In this document: positions 22,264 through 31,618 of the stretch, piece after piece | How the letters are laid out: the number at the start of each line of letters is the position of its first letter | How positions within the stretch are numbered: position 1 is the stretch's first letter | Assembly (NCBI RefSeq): GCF_014649535.1 | Contig: NZ_BMTF01000039.1 | Location: 1-36,392, forward strand | Origin: Streptomyces gelaticus | Lineage (GTDB): Bacteria > Actinomycetota > Actinomycetes > Streptomycetales > Streptomycetaceae | Reading direction: 5' to 3' | Length of the DNA: 36,392 nucleotides | Notes under the pieces: generated by a model | What the model was told of the DNA's origin: nothing | Databases searched by the model: none | What the model saw: only the letters and a program-made list of their open reading frames with translations | Made by a program: the position numbers and the translations under genes

Positions 22264-23342
22264 GCGCCGGTACACAGGTCCGGGTGCGGCCCACCGGGTA
22301 CCAGGTCGTAAGGATCGGGGCGCGGGGGCGGTTCCTGCTGCACCGGCGATCGGCCCTGGTCGCCACCTCCCTCGTCGTGCTGCTGGCCGCGGTCTGTGTC
22401 GCGTACCTCTGCGTCGGCGAGAGCTTCGTCGCGCCCGGCGAGGTCGTGAAGGTGGTCCTGGGGCAGCCCTCCCCCGACGAACTGGTCGTCGGCACGCTGC
22501 GGCTGCCGCGGATGACCGTGGGGCTGCTGGTCGGCGCGGCCTTCGGGATCGCCGGCGCGCTGATCCAGACCGTCGCCCGCAATCCACTGGCCAGCCCCGA
22601 CATCATCGGGATCAGCCAGGGGGCGAGCGCGCTCACGGTCGGCGCGATGACCTTCGGCATCACCTCGTACACCGTGCTGCCGTACCTCTCCGTCCTCGGC
22701 GGGGTGGCCGCGGCGGCGCTCGTGTACGTGTTCGCCTGGCGCGGCGGGCTGCACGCCACCCGCTTCGTCCTCATCGGCATCGGCTTCGCCATCGCGCTGC
22801 GCTCGGTCACCACCCTGTTCCTGACGAAGGGCGACTACCTGGTCGCCCAGCAGGCGAAGATCTGGATGACCGGCTCGCTCAACGGCCGCGGCTGGGCCGA
22901 GGCCGTGCCGATCGGCTGGACGCTGCTGATCCTGCTGCCCGCCGTCCTGTGGGCCGCCCGCGCCCAGCGGACCGTCTCGATGGACGACGACACCGCGACC
23001 GCGCTCGGGGTGCGGCTGGGGCGGGTGCGGCTGGGGCTGGTCGCACTCGGAGTGGTCCTGGCGTCCGTGGCGACCGGCACGGCCGGGCCGGTCGACTTCG
23101 TGGCGCTCCTCGCCCCGCAGATCGCCCGCCGGATGACCCGCACCGCACAGATCCCGCTGCTCTGCTCGGCACTGCTGGGCGCGGTGATCGTGGTCTTCGC
23201 GGATCTGCTGGCACGCAGGCTCTTCTCACCCACCGAGCTGCCGGTGGGCGTTCTGACGGCGGCGGTCGGCGCCCCGTATCTGATCTGGCTGATCATCCGC
23301 GGGCAGGGCGGCGGTCGCGGCCGTAGTGGAGGCACAGCATGA
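22260..23342 (+). CDS. Iron-siderophore ABC importer permease 2 (FecCD family), 360 aa
   Basis: This is the second FecCD-type permease. GTLRLPRMTVGLLVGAAFGI, ALIQTVARNPLASPDIIGIS and VDFVALLAPQIARRMTRTAQ correspond to the motifs in permease 1. About ten membrane segments follow a 30-residue basic cytoplasmic N-terminus. The ATG overlaps the stop of permease 1 (ATGA), and the 3' end overlaps the ATPase gene the same way. The tail (GQGGGRGRSGGTA) is short and probably not structured. Confidence 0.92.
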   Translation: MSAGTQVRVRPTGYQVVRIGARGRFLLHRRSALVATSLVVLLAAVCVAYLCVGESFVAPGEVVKVVLGQPSPDELVVGTLRLPRMTVGLLVGAAFGIAGALIQTVARNPLASPDIIGISQGASALTVGAMTFGITSYTVLPYLSVLGGVAAAALVYVFAWRGGLHATRFVLIGIGFAIALRSVTTLFLTKGDYLVAQQAKIWMTGSLNGRGWAEAVPIGWTLLILLPAVLWAARAQRTVSMDDDTATALGVRLGRVRLGLVALGVVLASVATGTAGPVDFVALLAPQIARRMTRTAQIPLLCSALLGAVIVVFADLLARRLFSPTELPVGVLTAAVGAPYLIWLIIRGQGGGRGRSGGTA

Positions 23343-24226
23343 GTTCGACCCCCATGTCCGACGCCACGGCGAGCGCCGCCGAGCCGGACAAGGCCGCGAC
23401 GGCGGCATCGGCCGGACGGCTCACCGCACGGGAGCTGACGCTCGCGTACGAGGACCGCACCGTCGTCGACGCACTGGACCTCGATGTCCCGGACGGCCGG
23501 GTCACGGTCATCGTCGGCCCGAACGCCTGCGGCAAGTCGACCACCCTGCGCGCGCTCGGCCGGCTCCTCAAGCCGCGCGGCGGGGCCGTGCTGCTCGACG
23601 GCACCGAGCTGTCCAAGATCCCCACCAGGAAGATCGCCCAGTCGATCGGGCTGCTGCCGCAGACCCCGGTGGCCCCGGAGGCGATCACCGTCAGCGACCT
23701 GGTCGCGCGCGGGCGCCAGCCGCATCAGCACTGGTGGCAGCAGTGGTCGGAGGAGGACGAGCGGGCGGTGACGGACGCGATGGAGCGTACGGACATCACC
23801 GCGCTCGGCGACCGGTCCGTGGACGAGCTGTCCGGCGGTCAGCGCCAGCGGGTCTGGATCGCGATGGCGCTCGCCCAGGAGACCGATCTGCTGCTGCTCG
23901 ACGAGCCGACCACGTACCTCGACATCGCGCACCAGGTGGAGGTCCTGGACCTGGTGCGCCGGCTCACCGCCGCGGCGGCGGACGGCACCCGCGGCCGGAC
24001 CGTCGTCACCGTGCTCCACGACCTCAACCAGGCCGCCCGGTACGCGGACCACCTGGTCGCCATGAAGGCCGGCCGGATCGTCGCCGAGGGCCGCCCCCGG
24101 GACATCGTCACCGCCGAACTCGTACGCGAGGTCTTCGGCCTGGAGGCGGTGATCGTCCCGTGCCCGGTGACGGGTTCGCCGCTCGTGGTGCCGGGCGCTC
24201 CGTGGCAGGCCGGACCGGCTTCGTGA
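23339..24226 (+). CDS. Iron-siderophore ABC importer ATPase (FecE-like), 295 aa
   Basis: The nucleotide-binding subunit has Walker A GPNACGKST at 60-68, the Q-loop Gln108 in LLPQTP, signature LSGGQ at 164-168, Walker B LLLLDEPT at 184-191 and the switch His in VTVLHDLNQAARYAD. The sequence is of the FepC/FecE type. A 27-residue Ala/Ser/Thr-rich N-terminal extension precedes the fold. ATG 23339 overlaps the permease 2 stop by 4 nt; the three genes are translationally coupled. It works on the inner face of the membrane, powering uptake through the two permeases. Confidence 0.94.
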   Translation: MSSTPMSDATASAAEPDKAATAASAGRLTARELTLAYEDRTVVDALDLDVPDGRVTVIVGPNACGKSTTLRALGRLLKPRGGAVLLDGTELSKIPTRKIAQSIGLLPQTPVAPEAITVSDLVARGRQPHQHWWQQWSEEDERAVTDAMERTDITALGDRSVDELSGGQRQRVWIAMALAQETDLLLLDEPTTYLDIAHQVEVLDLVRRLTAAAADGTRGRTVVTVLHDLNQAARYADHLVAMKAGRIVAEGRPRDIVTAELVREVFGLEAVIVPCPVTGSPLVVPGAPWQAGPAS

Positions 24227-24294
24227 GCCCGCTCACCGCTGCGCGCACCGAAACATCCGTGACCCACCAGCCCCGTCCCCACGAAAGGCTTCCC

Positions 24295-25290
24295 ATGGCT
24301 CCCTCCGTCCGCCGCCGTGGCCTCGCTCTCGGCGCCCTCTCCCTGGTCGGCGCGCTCACGCTCTCCGCCTGCGGATTCTCGGAGTCCGGCGGGAGCGCCG
24401 GCGGCTCCTCCGAGTCCGGCTCCGGCTCCGGAAACGCGAAGACCCACACCGTCAAGACGGCCATGGGCGACGTCGAGGTCCCGGTGGAACCCGAGCGCGT
24501 CGTGGTCCTCGACACCGGCGAGCTGGACTCCGCGCTCACCCTCGGCGTGCAGCCCGTCGGCGCGACGCACTCGGCGTCGGAGGACGGCTTCCCCTCCTAC
24601 CTGCCCGCGAGCCGGACGAAGGACATCAAGGAGGTCGGAGAGATCGCCAACCCCGACCTGGAGACCGTCGCCTCGCTGAAGCCGGACCTGATCCTCACCT
24701 CCAAGGTCCGTGACGGCGACCGCTACGAGCAGCTCCGGGCGATCGCCCCGACCGTGATGACGGAGTCCACCGGAAGCGCCTGGAAGGAGAACTTCCAGCT
24801 GCACGCGGAGGCGCTCGGCAAGCAGGCCGAGGCGAAGAAGGCCGTCGCCGACTACGACGCCCATGTCGCGGAGGTGACCGAGGCGATCGGCGGCAAGAAG
24901 AAGGCCGCCGGCACCGACGTCAACTTCGTCCGCTTCGTCGAGGGCGCCGACATCCGCATCTACGGCAAGCAGAACTACATCGGCTCGATCCTCGCCGACC
25001 TCGGCATGGGCCGCCCCGCGATCACCGACAAGGCGAAGGACGGCTTCTCGTACGACGTGTCGCCCGAGAAGATCGACCTCGCGGACGCGGACGTCGTCTT
25101 CACGTCGACGTACGGCGACCCGGCGAAGGCGGGGACGACGAAGACGATGAACAGCGGCCTGTGGAAGGGGCTGAAGGCGTCCAAGGACGGGAAGGTCTTC
25201 GAGGTCGACGACCGGCTGTGGATCGCGGGCATCGGCTACACCGCCGCGGGCCGGATCCTCGACGAGTTCCGGACGAAGATGACCGGCTGA
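24295..25290 (+). CDS. Iron-siderophore ABC importer binding lipoprotein, 331 aa
   Basis: The signal peptide ends with lipobox LSAC, Cys26 being lipidated; a Gly/Ser linker follows to about residue 46. The mature protein is a class III (FepB/FhuD-type) binding protein: PERVVVLDTGELDSALTLGV, GEIANPDLETVASLKPDLIL, a long backbone helix, and ADVVFTSTYGDPAK. ATG 24295 follows AAAGG at 6 nt; GTG 24259 in the same frame has no such site. It starts 68 nt after the ATPase gene, which may allow separate expression. It should capture the ferric siderophore outside the membrane. A strong terminator follows. Confidence 0.93.
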   Translation: MAPSVRRRGLALGALSLVGALTLSACGFSESGGSAGGSSESGSGSGNAKTHTVKTAMGDVEVPVEPERVVVLDTGELDSALTLGVQPVGATHSASEDGFPSYLPASRTKDIKEVGEIANPDLETVASLKPDLILTSKVRDGDRYEQLRAIAPTVMTESTGSAWKENFQLHAEALGKQAEAKKAVADYDAHVAEVTEAIGGKKKAAGTDVNFVRFVEGADIRIYGKQNYIGSILADLGMGRPAITDKAKDGFSYDVSPEKIDLADADVVFTSTYGDPAKAGTTKTMNSGLWKGLKASKDGKVFEVDDRLWIAGIGYTAAGRILDEFRTKMTG

Positions 25291-25320
25291 CGTTCCGGGC
25301 AGGCCGCACTTCCGGGCGAA

Positions 25321-25363
25321 GCCGGTCGGTGGCCACCGCTTCAGGCGGAGGCCACCGACCGGC
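25321..25363. terminator. Bidirectional terminator, perfect 14-bp stem
   Basis: GCCGGTCGGTGGCC (25321-25334) pairs with GGCCACCGACCGGC (25350-25363). The stem continues inside, past one A-A mismatch, with CCGC (25336-25339) and GCGG (25345-25348) around the loop TTCAG. It sits between two convergent genes, 30 nt after the binding-protein stop and 9 nt after the opposite gene's stop. Confidence 0.88.
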
Positions 25364-25372
25364 GCCCGGCCG

Positions 25373-26440
25373 TCACGGCCGTGGCCTCCGCGACCGCCAC
25401 AGCAGGTAGAGCGCGGAGGCCACGGCCGCCCCCCGTACCACCCACGGCCACGTCTGACCGATCGCCTCGTCCATCTGCCCGGTCCCGATGGGCTCGCCCC
25501 ACCGGCCGTCGGTCCTGCCCCACAGCCAGACCAGAGCGCCCGCCGCGACCACGCCGGGCAGCCCCATCGCGGCCCACTTCGCCTCCACCCGGGACAGGGT
25601 GCGCGAGCTGTACGCGAGGAGCCAGCCGCCCGCCAGGGCCAGCCAGGAACCCGTCACGGCGCCCGCCACCAACAGCACGGCGGCGAGCAGCAGCAACGGG
25701 TGGGAGAACCCGTGGCCGCCCGCCCCGTCCTCGCGCGGCGCACGGCGACGGAGTCGCAGAAGCCGACGGCGGCGCGGCGCCTCCTCCTCCGCTTCCTCCT
25801 CGGTACCGGGCTCCTCGTCCGGCTCCTCGTCCGGCTCCTCGTCCCCCGCCGCGCGCGGGCGCGGCACCGCTCCCCCGGACGACGGCGGCCTCATCATGTC
25901 CGGGATCTCGACACCGCCGACGAATCCCGGCACGGCGACCCCCTCACCGAACGGCCCCGGCTCGATCCGCCACCAGTCCGGCTCGCTCCCGGACGGCCCC
26001 AGCTCGTCCGTACCGGCCATGTGCGGCGGCGAGGGCACCGGGCCGGCCGCCGCTCCCGGCGTACCGGAACCGGACTCCTCCGGCTGCGACGCGCCCTTGC
26101 GCGAACTGTTTTTGCCGTCCTTCCGGAGCATCCCCTTGCGCGGGCGGGGAATGCCGCGGCCTTCCTCCGCCGCGGGCTCCGGCTGCCCCGCGGTCTCCAC
26201 CGAACCGTCGCCCGACGAGGCCGCGGCGGCCACCAGCTCGTCCGGTGAGCCGAGCCTCCCGATGATGCGGCGGACCGCCGCCGGGCTGTCCCCGGACTGC
26301 TTTCCGCGCTGCCGGTCGATCTCGCCCCGGAGCGTCGCCACCAGCCGCATCCGGGCAGCCGAGGACAGCTGTTGCTGCTGTGCCAGGTCCCCGACCCGGC
26401 TCAGATAGTCGTAGACCAGCTGGTCGCTCTCGATCCCCAC
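25373..26440 (-). CDS. Acidic membrane protein with HAAS-like N-terminus, 355 aa
   Basis: Residues 1-80 (ESDQLVYDYLSRVGDLAQQQ to RLGSPDELVAAA) resemble a HAAS helical domain, ending in the LGSPDELV signature. A long Pro/Gly/Ser-rich segment follows, then an acidic run (DEEPDEEPDEEPGTEEEAEE) directly before a basic run (RRRRLLRLRRR), then about four hydrophobic helices from HPLLLLAAVLLVAGAVTGSW to the C-terminus. GTG 26440 (VGIESDQLVYDYLSRV) follows GGGGAA and is supported by homology of the opening; the frame is open much further but overlaps the opposite gene. Function unknown; HAAS domains are usually linked to regulators, here without an adjacent PadR. It diverges from the XPB-N/WYL-like gene. 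Confidence 0.82.
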   Translation of the reverse strand: MGIESDQLVYDYLSRVGDLAQQQQLSSAARMRLVATLRGEIDRQRGKQSGDSPAAVRRIIGRLGSPDELVAAAASSGDGSVETAGQPEPAAEEGRGIPRPRKGMLRKDGKNSSRKGASQPEESGSGTPGAAAGPVPSPPHMAGTDELGPSGSEPDWWRIEPGPFGEGVAVPGFVGGVEIPDMMRPPSSGGAVPRPRAAGDEEPDEEPDEEPGTEEEAEEEAPRRRRLLRLRRRAPREDGAGGHGFSHPLLLLAAVLLVAGAVTGSWLALAGGWLLAYSSRTLSRVEAKWAAMGLPGVVAAGALVWLWGRTDGRWGEPIGTGQMDEAIGQTWPWVVRGAAVASALYLLWRSRRPRP

Positions 26441-26515
26441 GCGATCGTTCCCCTCTACCGCCCTGCACCGACGGTAGCGCCCTCGGGCCCGTCCGGAGCG
26501 ACTACCGTGGGACGG

Positions 26516-28975
26516 ATGGGGACGACCACACCACCGCGGACGCTCGCCGAAAGCCTTCGCGCCCGGGACGACGAGTCGCTGGCCGGGCTGCTGCGCGCCC
26601 GCCCCGATCTCCTCAACCCGGTACCGGGCGACATCACCCAGCTGGCGACGAGGGCCGGTACCCGCGCCTCCGTCGTACGCGCGCTGGAGCACCTCGACAA
26701 GTTCGCCCTGCAGACCGCCGAGGCACTCGCGGTGGCCGCCGAACCCACCCCGTACGGGACCCTGCTCGCCCTGCTCACCGGCGACGGCCGGGACGACGGC
26801 GAGCATCGTGACGACGCGGACGCGGCGATCGCGGACGCGCTGCCCGGCGCCCTGGCCACCCTGCGCGAACAGGCCCTCGTCTGGGGCGAGGACGAGCGGC
26901 TGCGGCTGGTGCGCACGGCGCGCGAGATCCTCGCGCCGTCCCCGCAGCACGCCTCCCCCACCGGTCTCGGACCGACCGTCGCCGAGGCGACCTCCGGCAT
27001 GTCGCCCGGCCGCCTCCAGGAGATCCTGGCCGCCGCCGGGCTGCCCGCCACGCACGACCCGGTCTCCGCGGTGGCCGCCCTGTCCGCGCTCTTCACCGAC
27101 CGGGCCAGGATGGGCGAGCTGCTGGACACCGCCCCGGCCGAGGCCCTGTCCGTGCTGGACCGGCTGGTGTGGGGGCCGCCGTACGGGGAAGTGACCCCGA
27201 ACCCCACCCCGCCCGTGAAGTGGCTGCGCGACCACGGGCTGCTGCTGCCCGTCTCCACCCGCACCGTGGTGCTGCCCCGCGAGGCCGCCCTGCATCTGCG
27301 GGCCGGACGCGCCCACCGCGTACCGGAACCACGGCCGCCGGTCGTGGAGGCGGTCGCCAACCGCGATCCACAGGCTGTGGACAGCGCCGCGGCCGGGCAG
27401 GCGCTCCTGGCGGTCAACACCGTCGAGGAGCTGCTGAAGAGCTGGAACGGCGGCGGCCCCGCGATACTGCGGGCCGGCGGGCTCAGCGTCCGCGAGCTGA
27501 AGAAGACCGCCGCCGCCCTGGAGGTCCCCGAACAGGTCGCCGCGTTCTGGGCCGAACTCGCCTACGCGGCCGGGCTGCTGGCCTCCGACGGGGAGGCCGA
27601 CGAACGCTACGCGCCGACACCCGCGTACGACGACTGGGCCGAACTCCCCGCCCAGGAACGCTGGGCGGCCCTCGCCACCGCCTGGCTCGCCGCCACCCGC
27701 GTCTCCGGCCTGGTCGGCGGCCAGGACGCCAAGGGCCGGGCCCTGTCCGCGCTGGGCCCCGAGCTCGACCGCTCCGCCGCCCCCGAAGTGCGCCACCGGG
27801 TCCTCGCCCTCCTCGCCGCTCTGGAACCGGGCACCGCCCCCGACCCGGAGTCCGTCCTCGCACGGCTGCGCTGGGAACGCCCCCTGCGCGGCGCCTCCGC
27901 CTCCGCCGGGGACGGCACCGATCCGCGGTCCCGGATCGCCCTGTGGACGCTCAACGAGTCCGAGCTCCTCGGCATCACCGGCCGGGGCGCGCTCGCCACG
28001 CACACCCGCGCTCTGCTCGACGCCGGGCCCGCCGAGGCCGCCGCGCTGCTCGCGCCGCTCATCCCGGAGCCGCTGGACCACGTACTGCTCCAGGCCGACC
28101 TGACGGCCGTCGCCCCCGGCCCGCTGGAACGCCCCCTGGCCGAGATGCTCTCCGCCCTCGCGGACATCGAGTCGAAGGGCGGCGCCACGGTCTACCGCTT
28201 CACCCCCGGCTCCGTACGCCGCGCCCTGGACGCCGGGCAGTCCGCGGCCGATCTGCACGCGTTCCTCGCCGCCCACAGCCGTACGCCCGTCCCGCAGCCG
28301 CTCAGCTACCTCATCGACGACATCGCCCGCCGCCACGGCCACCTCCGGATCGGCGCCGCCTCCTCGTACGTGCGGTGCGACGACGAGGCCGTGCTGAACG
28401 AGATCCTCGCCGACAGGCGCTCGGCCACCCTGCGCCTGCGCCGCCTCGCACCGACCGCCCTGGCCGCCCAGATCGACCCGGCGTCACTGCTCGAAGGGCT
28501 GCGCGACATGGGGTACGCCCCGGCTGCCGAGTCCGCCGAGGGCGATGTCCTGATCACCCGTGCGGGCGCCCGCCGCACCCCGCCCCGCACGGCCCCCGTC
28601 CCCGTGCCCGAGGGCCCTCCGGTACCGGACGACACCCTGCTCGGCGCGGCGGTGCGGGCGATCCGCGCCGGGGACACGGCCGCCACGGTGGCCCGCAAGG
28701 ACGCCCCGGAGTCCCCCGCCGCCCCGCACGGCACCCTGCCCCGTACGACCTCCGCCGAGACCCTCGCCACCGTCCAGGCCGCCGCGATGACCGGCTCGGC
28801 GCTCTGGATCGGCTACGTGAACGCGGACGGCGCCGCCAGCCAGCGCGTCATCGCCCCGGTCCGGGTCGAGGGCGGCTTCGTCACGGCGTACGACCACACG
28901 GCGGACGAGGTCCGCACGTACCCGCTGCACCGCATCACCGGCGTCGCCGAACTGGCCGACGACGCCACGGCCTGA
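26516..28975 (+). CDS. XPB-N/helicase-associated and WYL-like protein, 819 aa
   Basis: The protein matches a large actinobacterial family annotated as helicase-C-associated or XPB N-terminal-like. It contains winged-helix-like repeats (LAESLRARDDESLAGLLRAR, TLAEALAV-like helices, LSVRELKKTAAALEVPEQVA) and a later region RPLAEMLSALADIESKGGAT, FLAAHSRTPVPQPLSYLIDD matching the XPB damage-recognition segment. The C-terminal ~60 residues (ALWIGYVNADGAASQRVIAP through YPLHRITGVAEL) look like a WYL ligand/nucleic-acid-sensing domain. There is no Walker A or DEAD box, so it is not itself a helicase. ATG 26516 fits the start of homology (MGTTTPPRTLAESLRARDD). The XPB helicase lies 800 bp downstream on the same strand; a working partnership is plausible but unproven. 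Confidence 0.85.
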   Translation: MGTTTPPRTLAESLRARDDESLAGLLRARPDLLNPVPGDITQLATRAGTRASVVRALEHLDKFALQTAEALAVAAEPTPYGTLLALLTGDGRDDGEHRDDADAAIADALPGALATLREQALVWGEDERLRLVRTAREILAPSPQHASPTGLGPTVAEATSGMSPGRLQEILAAAGLPATHDPVSAVAALSALFTDRARMGELLDTAPAEALSVLDRLVWGPPYGEVTPNPTPPVKWLRDHGLLLPVSTRTVVLPREAALHLRAGRAHRVPEPRPPVVEAVANRDPQAVDSAAAGQALLAVNTVEELLKSWNGGGPAILRAGGLSVRELKKTAAALEVPEQVAAFWAELAYAAGLLASDGEADERYAPTPAYDDWAELPAQERWAALATAWLAATRVSGLVGGQDAKGRALSALGPELDRSAAPEVRHRVLALLAALEPGTAPDPESVLARLRWERPLRGASASAGDGTDPRSRIALWTLNESELLGITGRGALATHTRALLDAGPAEAAALLAPLIPEPLDHVLLQADLTAVAPGPLERPLAEMLSALADIESKGGATVYRFTPGSVRRALDAGQSAADLHAFLAAHSRTPVPQPLSYLIDDIARRHGHLRIGAASSYVRCDDEAVLNEILADRRSATLRLRRLAPTALAAQIDPASLLEGLRDMGYAPAAESAEGDVLITRAGARRTPPRTAPVPVPEGPPVPDDTLLGAAVRAIRAGDTAATVARKDAPESPAAPHGTLPRTTSAETLATVQAAAMTGSALWIGYVNADGAASQRVIAPVRVEGGFVTAYDHTADEVRTYPLHRITGVAELADDATA

Positions 28976-29095
28976 CCCCCGGCGCATCCCCGTCCCATCG
29001 GCCGCCGCCTGACGCCGCGGTGCGTGCGAATCGGGGGCGGACCGGCCGATCGAAGGGCACACTCTGACGTGTCCACGAAGCCGGAGGGGGATGTC

Positions 29096-29638
29096 ATGCG
29101 GCGCACCGAAGCGGCCAGACAACTGGGGGGATTCGTCCGTGAGCACCGTACCGACGGGGGCAGACGACTGCGGCAGGCCGGAATCCTGCTCTTCGTCGGA
29201 GCGGCGGGCATGGCTTTCGGGGTGCCGGTGACCGTCGCCTCGATCGGCACCACCGACGGGGCTCCGGAGCTGGCCGGCCTGCTGCTCGGCGTCGGGCTGG
29301 TGGGGCTGGGCCTGGGAATCTGGCGGCTGCTCCAGGCGTTCCGTACCCGTGAGCAGAGCTTCGACATCCACGAGCGGGGGCTGACCCACCGAGTGGCGGG
29401 CACCGCCACTCTGATCCCGTGGCAGGACATCGCGTCCGTCGGCGCACGGGGCGAGGACGGGCGGCCGCTGGCCGAGGCCCGCGGCATGGGCTTCGCCTGC
29501 AACATCGCGCTGACCGACGGACGCAGCATCCACATCGACACCTTCACCGAGGACGCCCGGCAACTGGCACAGACCGTCCACAGCGCGGTACGCCTGGGCC
29601 GTCTCCCCGAAGGACGCGGCCACCGCCGGGCACAGTGA
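29096..29638 (+). CDS. Membrane protein with PH-like C-terminal domain, 180 aa
   Basis: ATG 29096 follows GGAGG at 8 nt. Two hydrophobic helices at about residues 27-45 and 58-80 (GILLFVGAAGMAFGVPVTVA, ELAGLLLGVGLVGLGLGIWR) form a hairpin. The cytoplasmic part (EQSFDIHERGLTHRVAGTAT, LIPWQDIASVGARGED, NIALTDGRSIHIDTFTEDAR) has the strand pattern of a bacterial PH-like domain. It is reminiscent of the Streptomyces DUF6585 group, an assignment I hold loosely. It sits between the XPB-N/WYL-like gene and the XPB helicase, all on the plus strand, with separate spacers of 120 and 137 bp. Confidence 0.8.
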   Translation: MRRTEAARQLGGFVREHRTDGGRRLRQAGILLFVGAAGMAFGVPVTVASIGTTDGAPELAGLLLGVGLVGLGLGIWRLLQAFRTREQSFDIHERGLTHRVAGTATLIPWQDIASVGARGEDGRPLAEARGMGFACNIALTDGRSIHIDTFTEDARQLAQTVHSAVRLGRLPEGRGHRRAQ

Positions 29639-29775
29639 CCGGCCGCCGGGCCCGCACCCGGGCACGACCGCGCCCGTGCCCGTGCCCGACAACACACGCG
29701 CCGCGGCCACCGCATGCGGCACACTGGACGTTTGGCCGCATCCGTGGCCGCACCCCGCAGAAAGGGCCGACGCGC

Positions 29776-31419
29776 GTGACCGGACCCCTCATCGTTCAAA
29801 GCGACAAGACGCTGCTCCTCGAAGTCGACCACGACCAGGCAGACGCCTGCCGTCGGGCCATCGCGCCCTTCGCGGAGCTGGAGCGAGCGCCCGAGCACAT
29901 CCACACCTACCGGCTGACCCCGCTCGGGCTGTGGAACGCGCGTGCCGCCGGGCACGACGCCGAGCAGGTCGTCGACGCCCTCGTGCAGTACTCGCGCTAT
30001 CCCGTTCCGCACGCGCTGCTCGTCGACATCGCCGAGACGATGGCCAGGTACGGCCGCCTCACCCTCTCCAAGCATCCGGTGCACGGCCTGGTGCTGACCT
30101 CCACCGACCGGCCCGTGCTGGAGGAGATCCTCCGGTCGAAGAAGGTGCAGCCGCTGGTCGGGGCGCGGATCGACCCGGAGACCGTGGCGGTGCACCCGTC
30201 CGAGCGCGGGCAGATCAAGCAGACGCTGCTGAAGCTGGGCTGGCCGGCCGAGGACCTCGCCGGTTACGTGGACGGCGAGGCGCACCCCATCGACCTCGCC
30301 GAGGACGGCTGGGCGCTGCGGCCGTACCAGAAGCAGGCCGTCGAGGGGTTCTGGCACGGCGGCTCGGGCGTCGTCGTACTGCCCTGCGGCGCGGGGAAGA
30401 CGCTGGTCGGGGCCGGTGCCATGGCCCAGGCCAAGGCGACCACGCTGATCCTGGTGACGAACACCGTCTCGGCCAGGCAGTGGAAGCACGAGCTGGTGAA
30501 ACGGACCTCGCTGACCGAGGACGAGATCGGCGAGTACAGCGGTACCCGCAAGGAGATCCGGCCGGTCACCATCGCCACGTACCAGGTGCTGACGACCCGT
30601 CGCAAGGGCGTCTACCCGCACCTGGAGCTGTTCGACTCCCGCGACTGGGGGCTGGTGATCTACGACGAGGTGCACCTGCTGCCCGCGCCCGTCTTCAAGT
30701 TCACCGCCGATCTCCAGGCCCGGCGGCGCCTCGGCCTCACCGCGACGCTGGTGCGTGAGGACGGCCGCGAGTCGGACGTCTTCTCGCTGATCGGGCCCAA
30801 GCGGTTCGACGCCCCGTGGAAGGAGATCGAGGCGCAGGGCTACATCGCGCCGGCCGACTGCGTCGAGGTGCGGGTCAATCTGACGGACTCGGAGCGGCTC
30901 GCGTACGCGACCGCGGAGACCGAGGAGAAGTATCGGTTCTGTGCGACGACGGATACGAAGCGGAAGGTGACCGAGGCGCTGGTGCGCAAGCACCGGGGCG
31001 AGCAGACCCTGGTCATCGGGCAGTACATCGACCAGCTCGACGAGCTGGGTGAGCATCTGGACGCCCCGGTGATCAAGGGCGAGACGAGCAACGCCCAGCG
31101 CGAGAAGCTCTTCGACGCGTTCCGGGAGGGCGAGATCGGCGTCCTGGTGGTCTCGAAGGTCGCGAACTTCTCGATCGACCTGCCGGAGGCGACCGTCGCC
31201 ATCCAGGTCTCGGGGACCTTCGGTTCGCGCCAGGAGGAGGCGCAGCGGCTCGGCCGGGTGCTGCGGCCGAAGGCGGACGGGCACGAGGCGCGGTTCTACT
31301 CGGTGGTCGCACGCGACACGATCGACCAGGACTTCGCGGCGCACCGCCAGCGGTTCCTGGCCGAGCAGGGGTACGCGTACCGGATCGTGGACGCGGACGA
31401 GCTGCTGACCGACAACTGA
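29776..31419 (+). CDS. XPB-type DNA repair helicase, 547 aa
   Basis: This is a superfamily 2 helicase of the bacterial XPB/Ssl2 type. The N-terminal domain (residues 1-170) contains LIVQSDKTLLLEVDHDQADA and the XPB damage-recognition-like region. RPYQKQAVEGFWHGGSGVVV leads to Walker A PCGAGKT at 203-209. DEVH is at 297-300, GLTATLVREDG is motif III/RED, and GRVLRPKADGHEARFYSVVA is motif VI. It unwinds DNA 3'-to-5' with ATP; mycobacterial XPB does so, and a role in excision repair or transcription-linked repair is inferred. GTG 29776 (VTGPLIVQSDKTLLLEVDHD) follows AAAGGG. The gene ends only 7 nt from the convergent small gene. Confidence 0.93.
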   Translation: MTGPLIVQSDKTLLLEVDHDQADACRRAIAPFAELERAPEHIHTYRLTPLGLWNARAAGHDAEQVVDALVQYSRYPVPHALLVDIAETMARYGRLTLSKHPVHGLVLTSTDRPVLEEILRSKKVQPLVGARIDPETVAVHPSERGQIKQTLLKLGWPAEDLAGYVDGEAHPIDLAEDGWALRPYQKQAVEGFWHGGSGVVVLPCGAGKTLVGAGAMAQAKATTLILVTNTVSARQWKHELVKRTSLTEDEIGEYSGTRKEIRPVTIATYQVLTTRRKGVYPHLELFDSRDWGLVIYDEVHLLPAPVFKFTADLQARRRLGLTATLVREDGRESDVFSLIGPKRFDAPWKEIEAQGYIAPADCVEVRVNLTDSERLAYATAETEEKYRFCATTDTKRKVTEALVRKHRGEQTLVIGQYIDQLDELGEHLDAPVIKGETSNAQREKLFDAFREGEIGVLVVSKVANFSIDLPEATVAIQVSGTFGSRQEEAQRLGRVLRPKADGHEARFYSVVARDTIDQDFAAHRQRFLAEQGYAYRIVDADELLTDN

Positions 31420-31426
31420 CCGGTGC

Positions 31427-31618
31427 TCAGCGGTCGCGGTGGCGGACGCCCGCCTCCTCGGCGTACTCGCCGAGCACGACCACGCCGAACGCGGCGCGAA
31501 CGAAGACCTTGACGGCGCGGACCGCGTCGCCGACGCGGTGGCTGTGGTGGTGACCGGTGGCCGCGGTCGCGCCGTGCGCCGGGCCGGTCCTGCGGGGGTT
31601 CAGAAGGACTGTGCTCAT
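31427..31618 (-). CDS. Small conserved protein, 63 aa
   Basis: The frame from ATG 31618 reads MSTVLLNPRRTGPAHGATAA, a His-rich stretch GHHHSHRVGDAVRAVKVFVR, and ends AAFGVVVLGEYAEEAGVRHR. Streptomyces carries a family of such small proteins with the same RVGDAxRAxKVF...VVLGEYAEEAGV core. ATG 31627, three codons upstream, is possible, but GGAAG suits 31618. The second half is one amphipathic or weakly hydrophobic helix. Function unknown. It diverges from helR across a 390-bp spacer. Confidence 0.75.
   Translation of the reverse strand: MSTVLLNPRRTGPAHGATAATGHHHSHRVGDAVRAVKVFVRAAFGVVVLGEYAEEAGVRHRDR

Noticed and set aside
26441..28342. Upstream part of a 989-codon minus-strand frame
   Set aside because: It is antisense to the XPB-N/WYL-like gene. 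The real membrane protein begins at GTG 26440, which has a ribosome-binding site.
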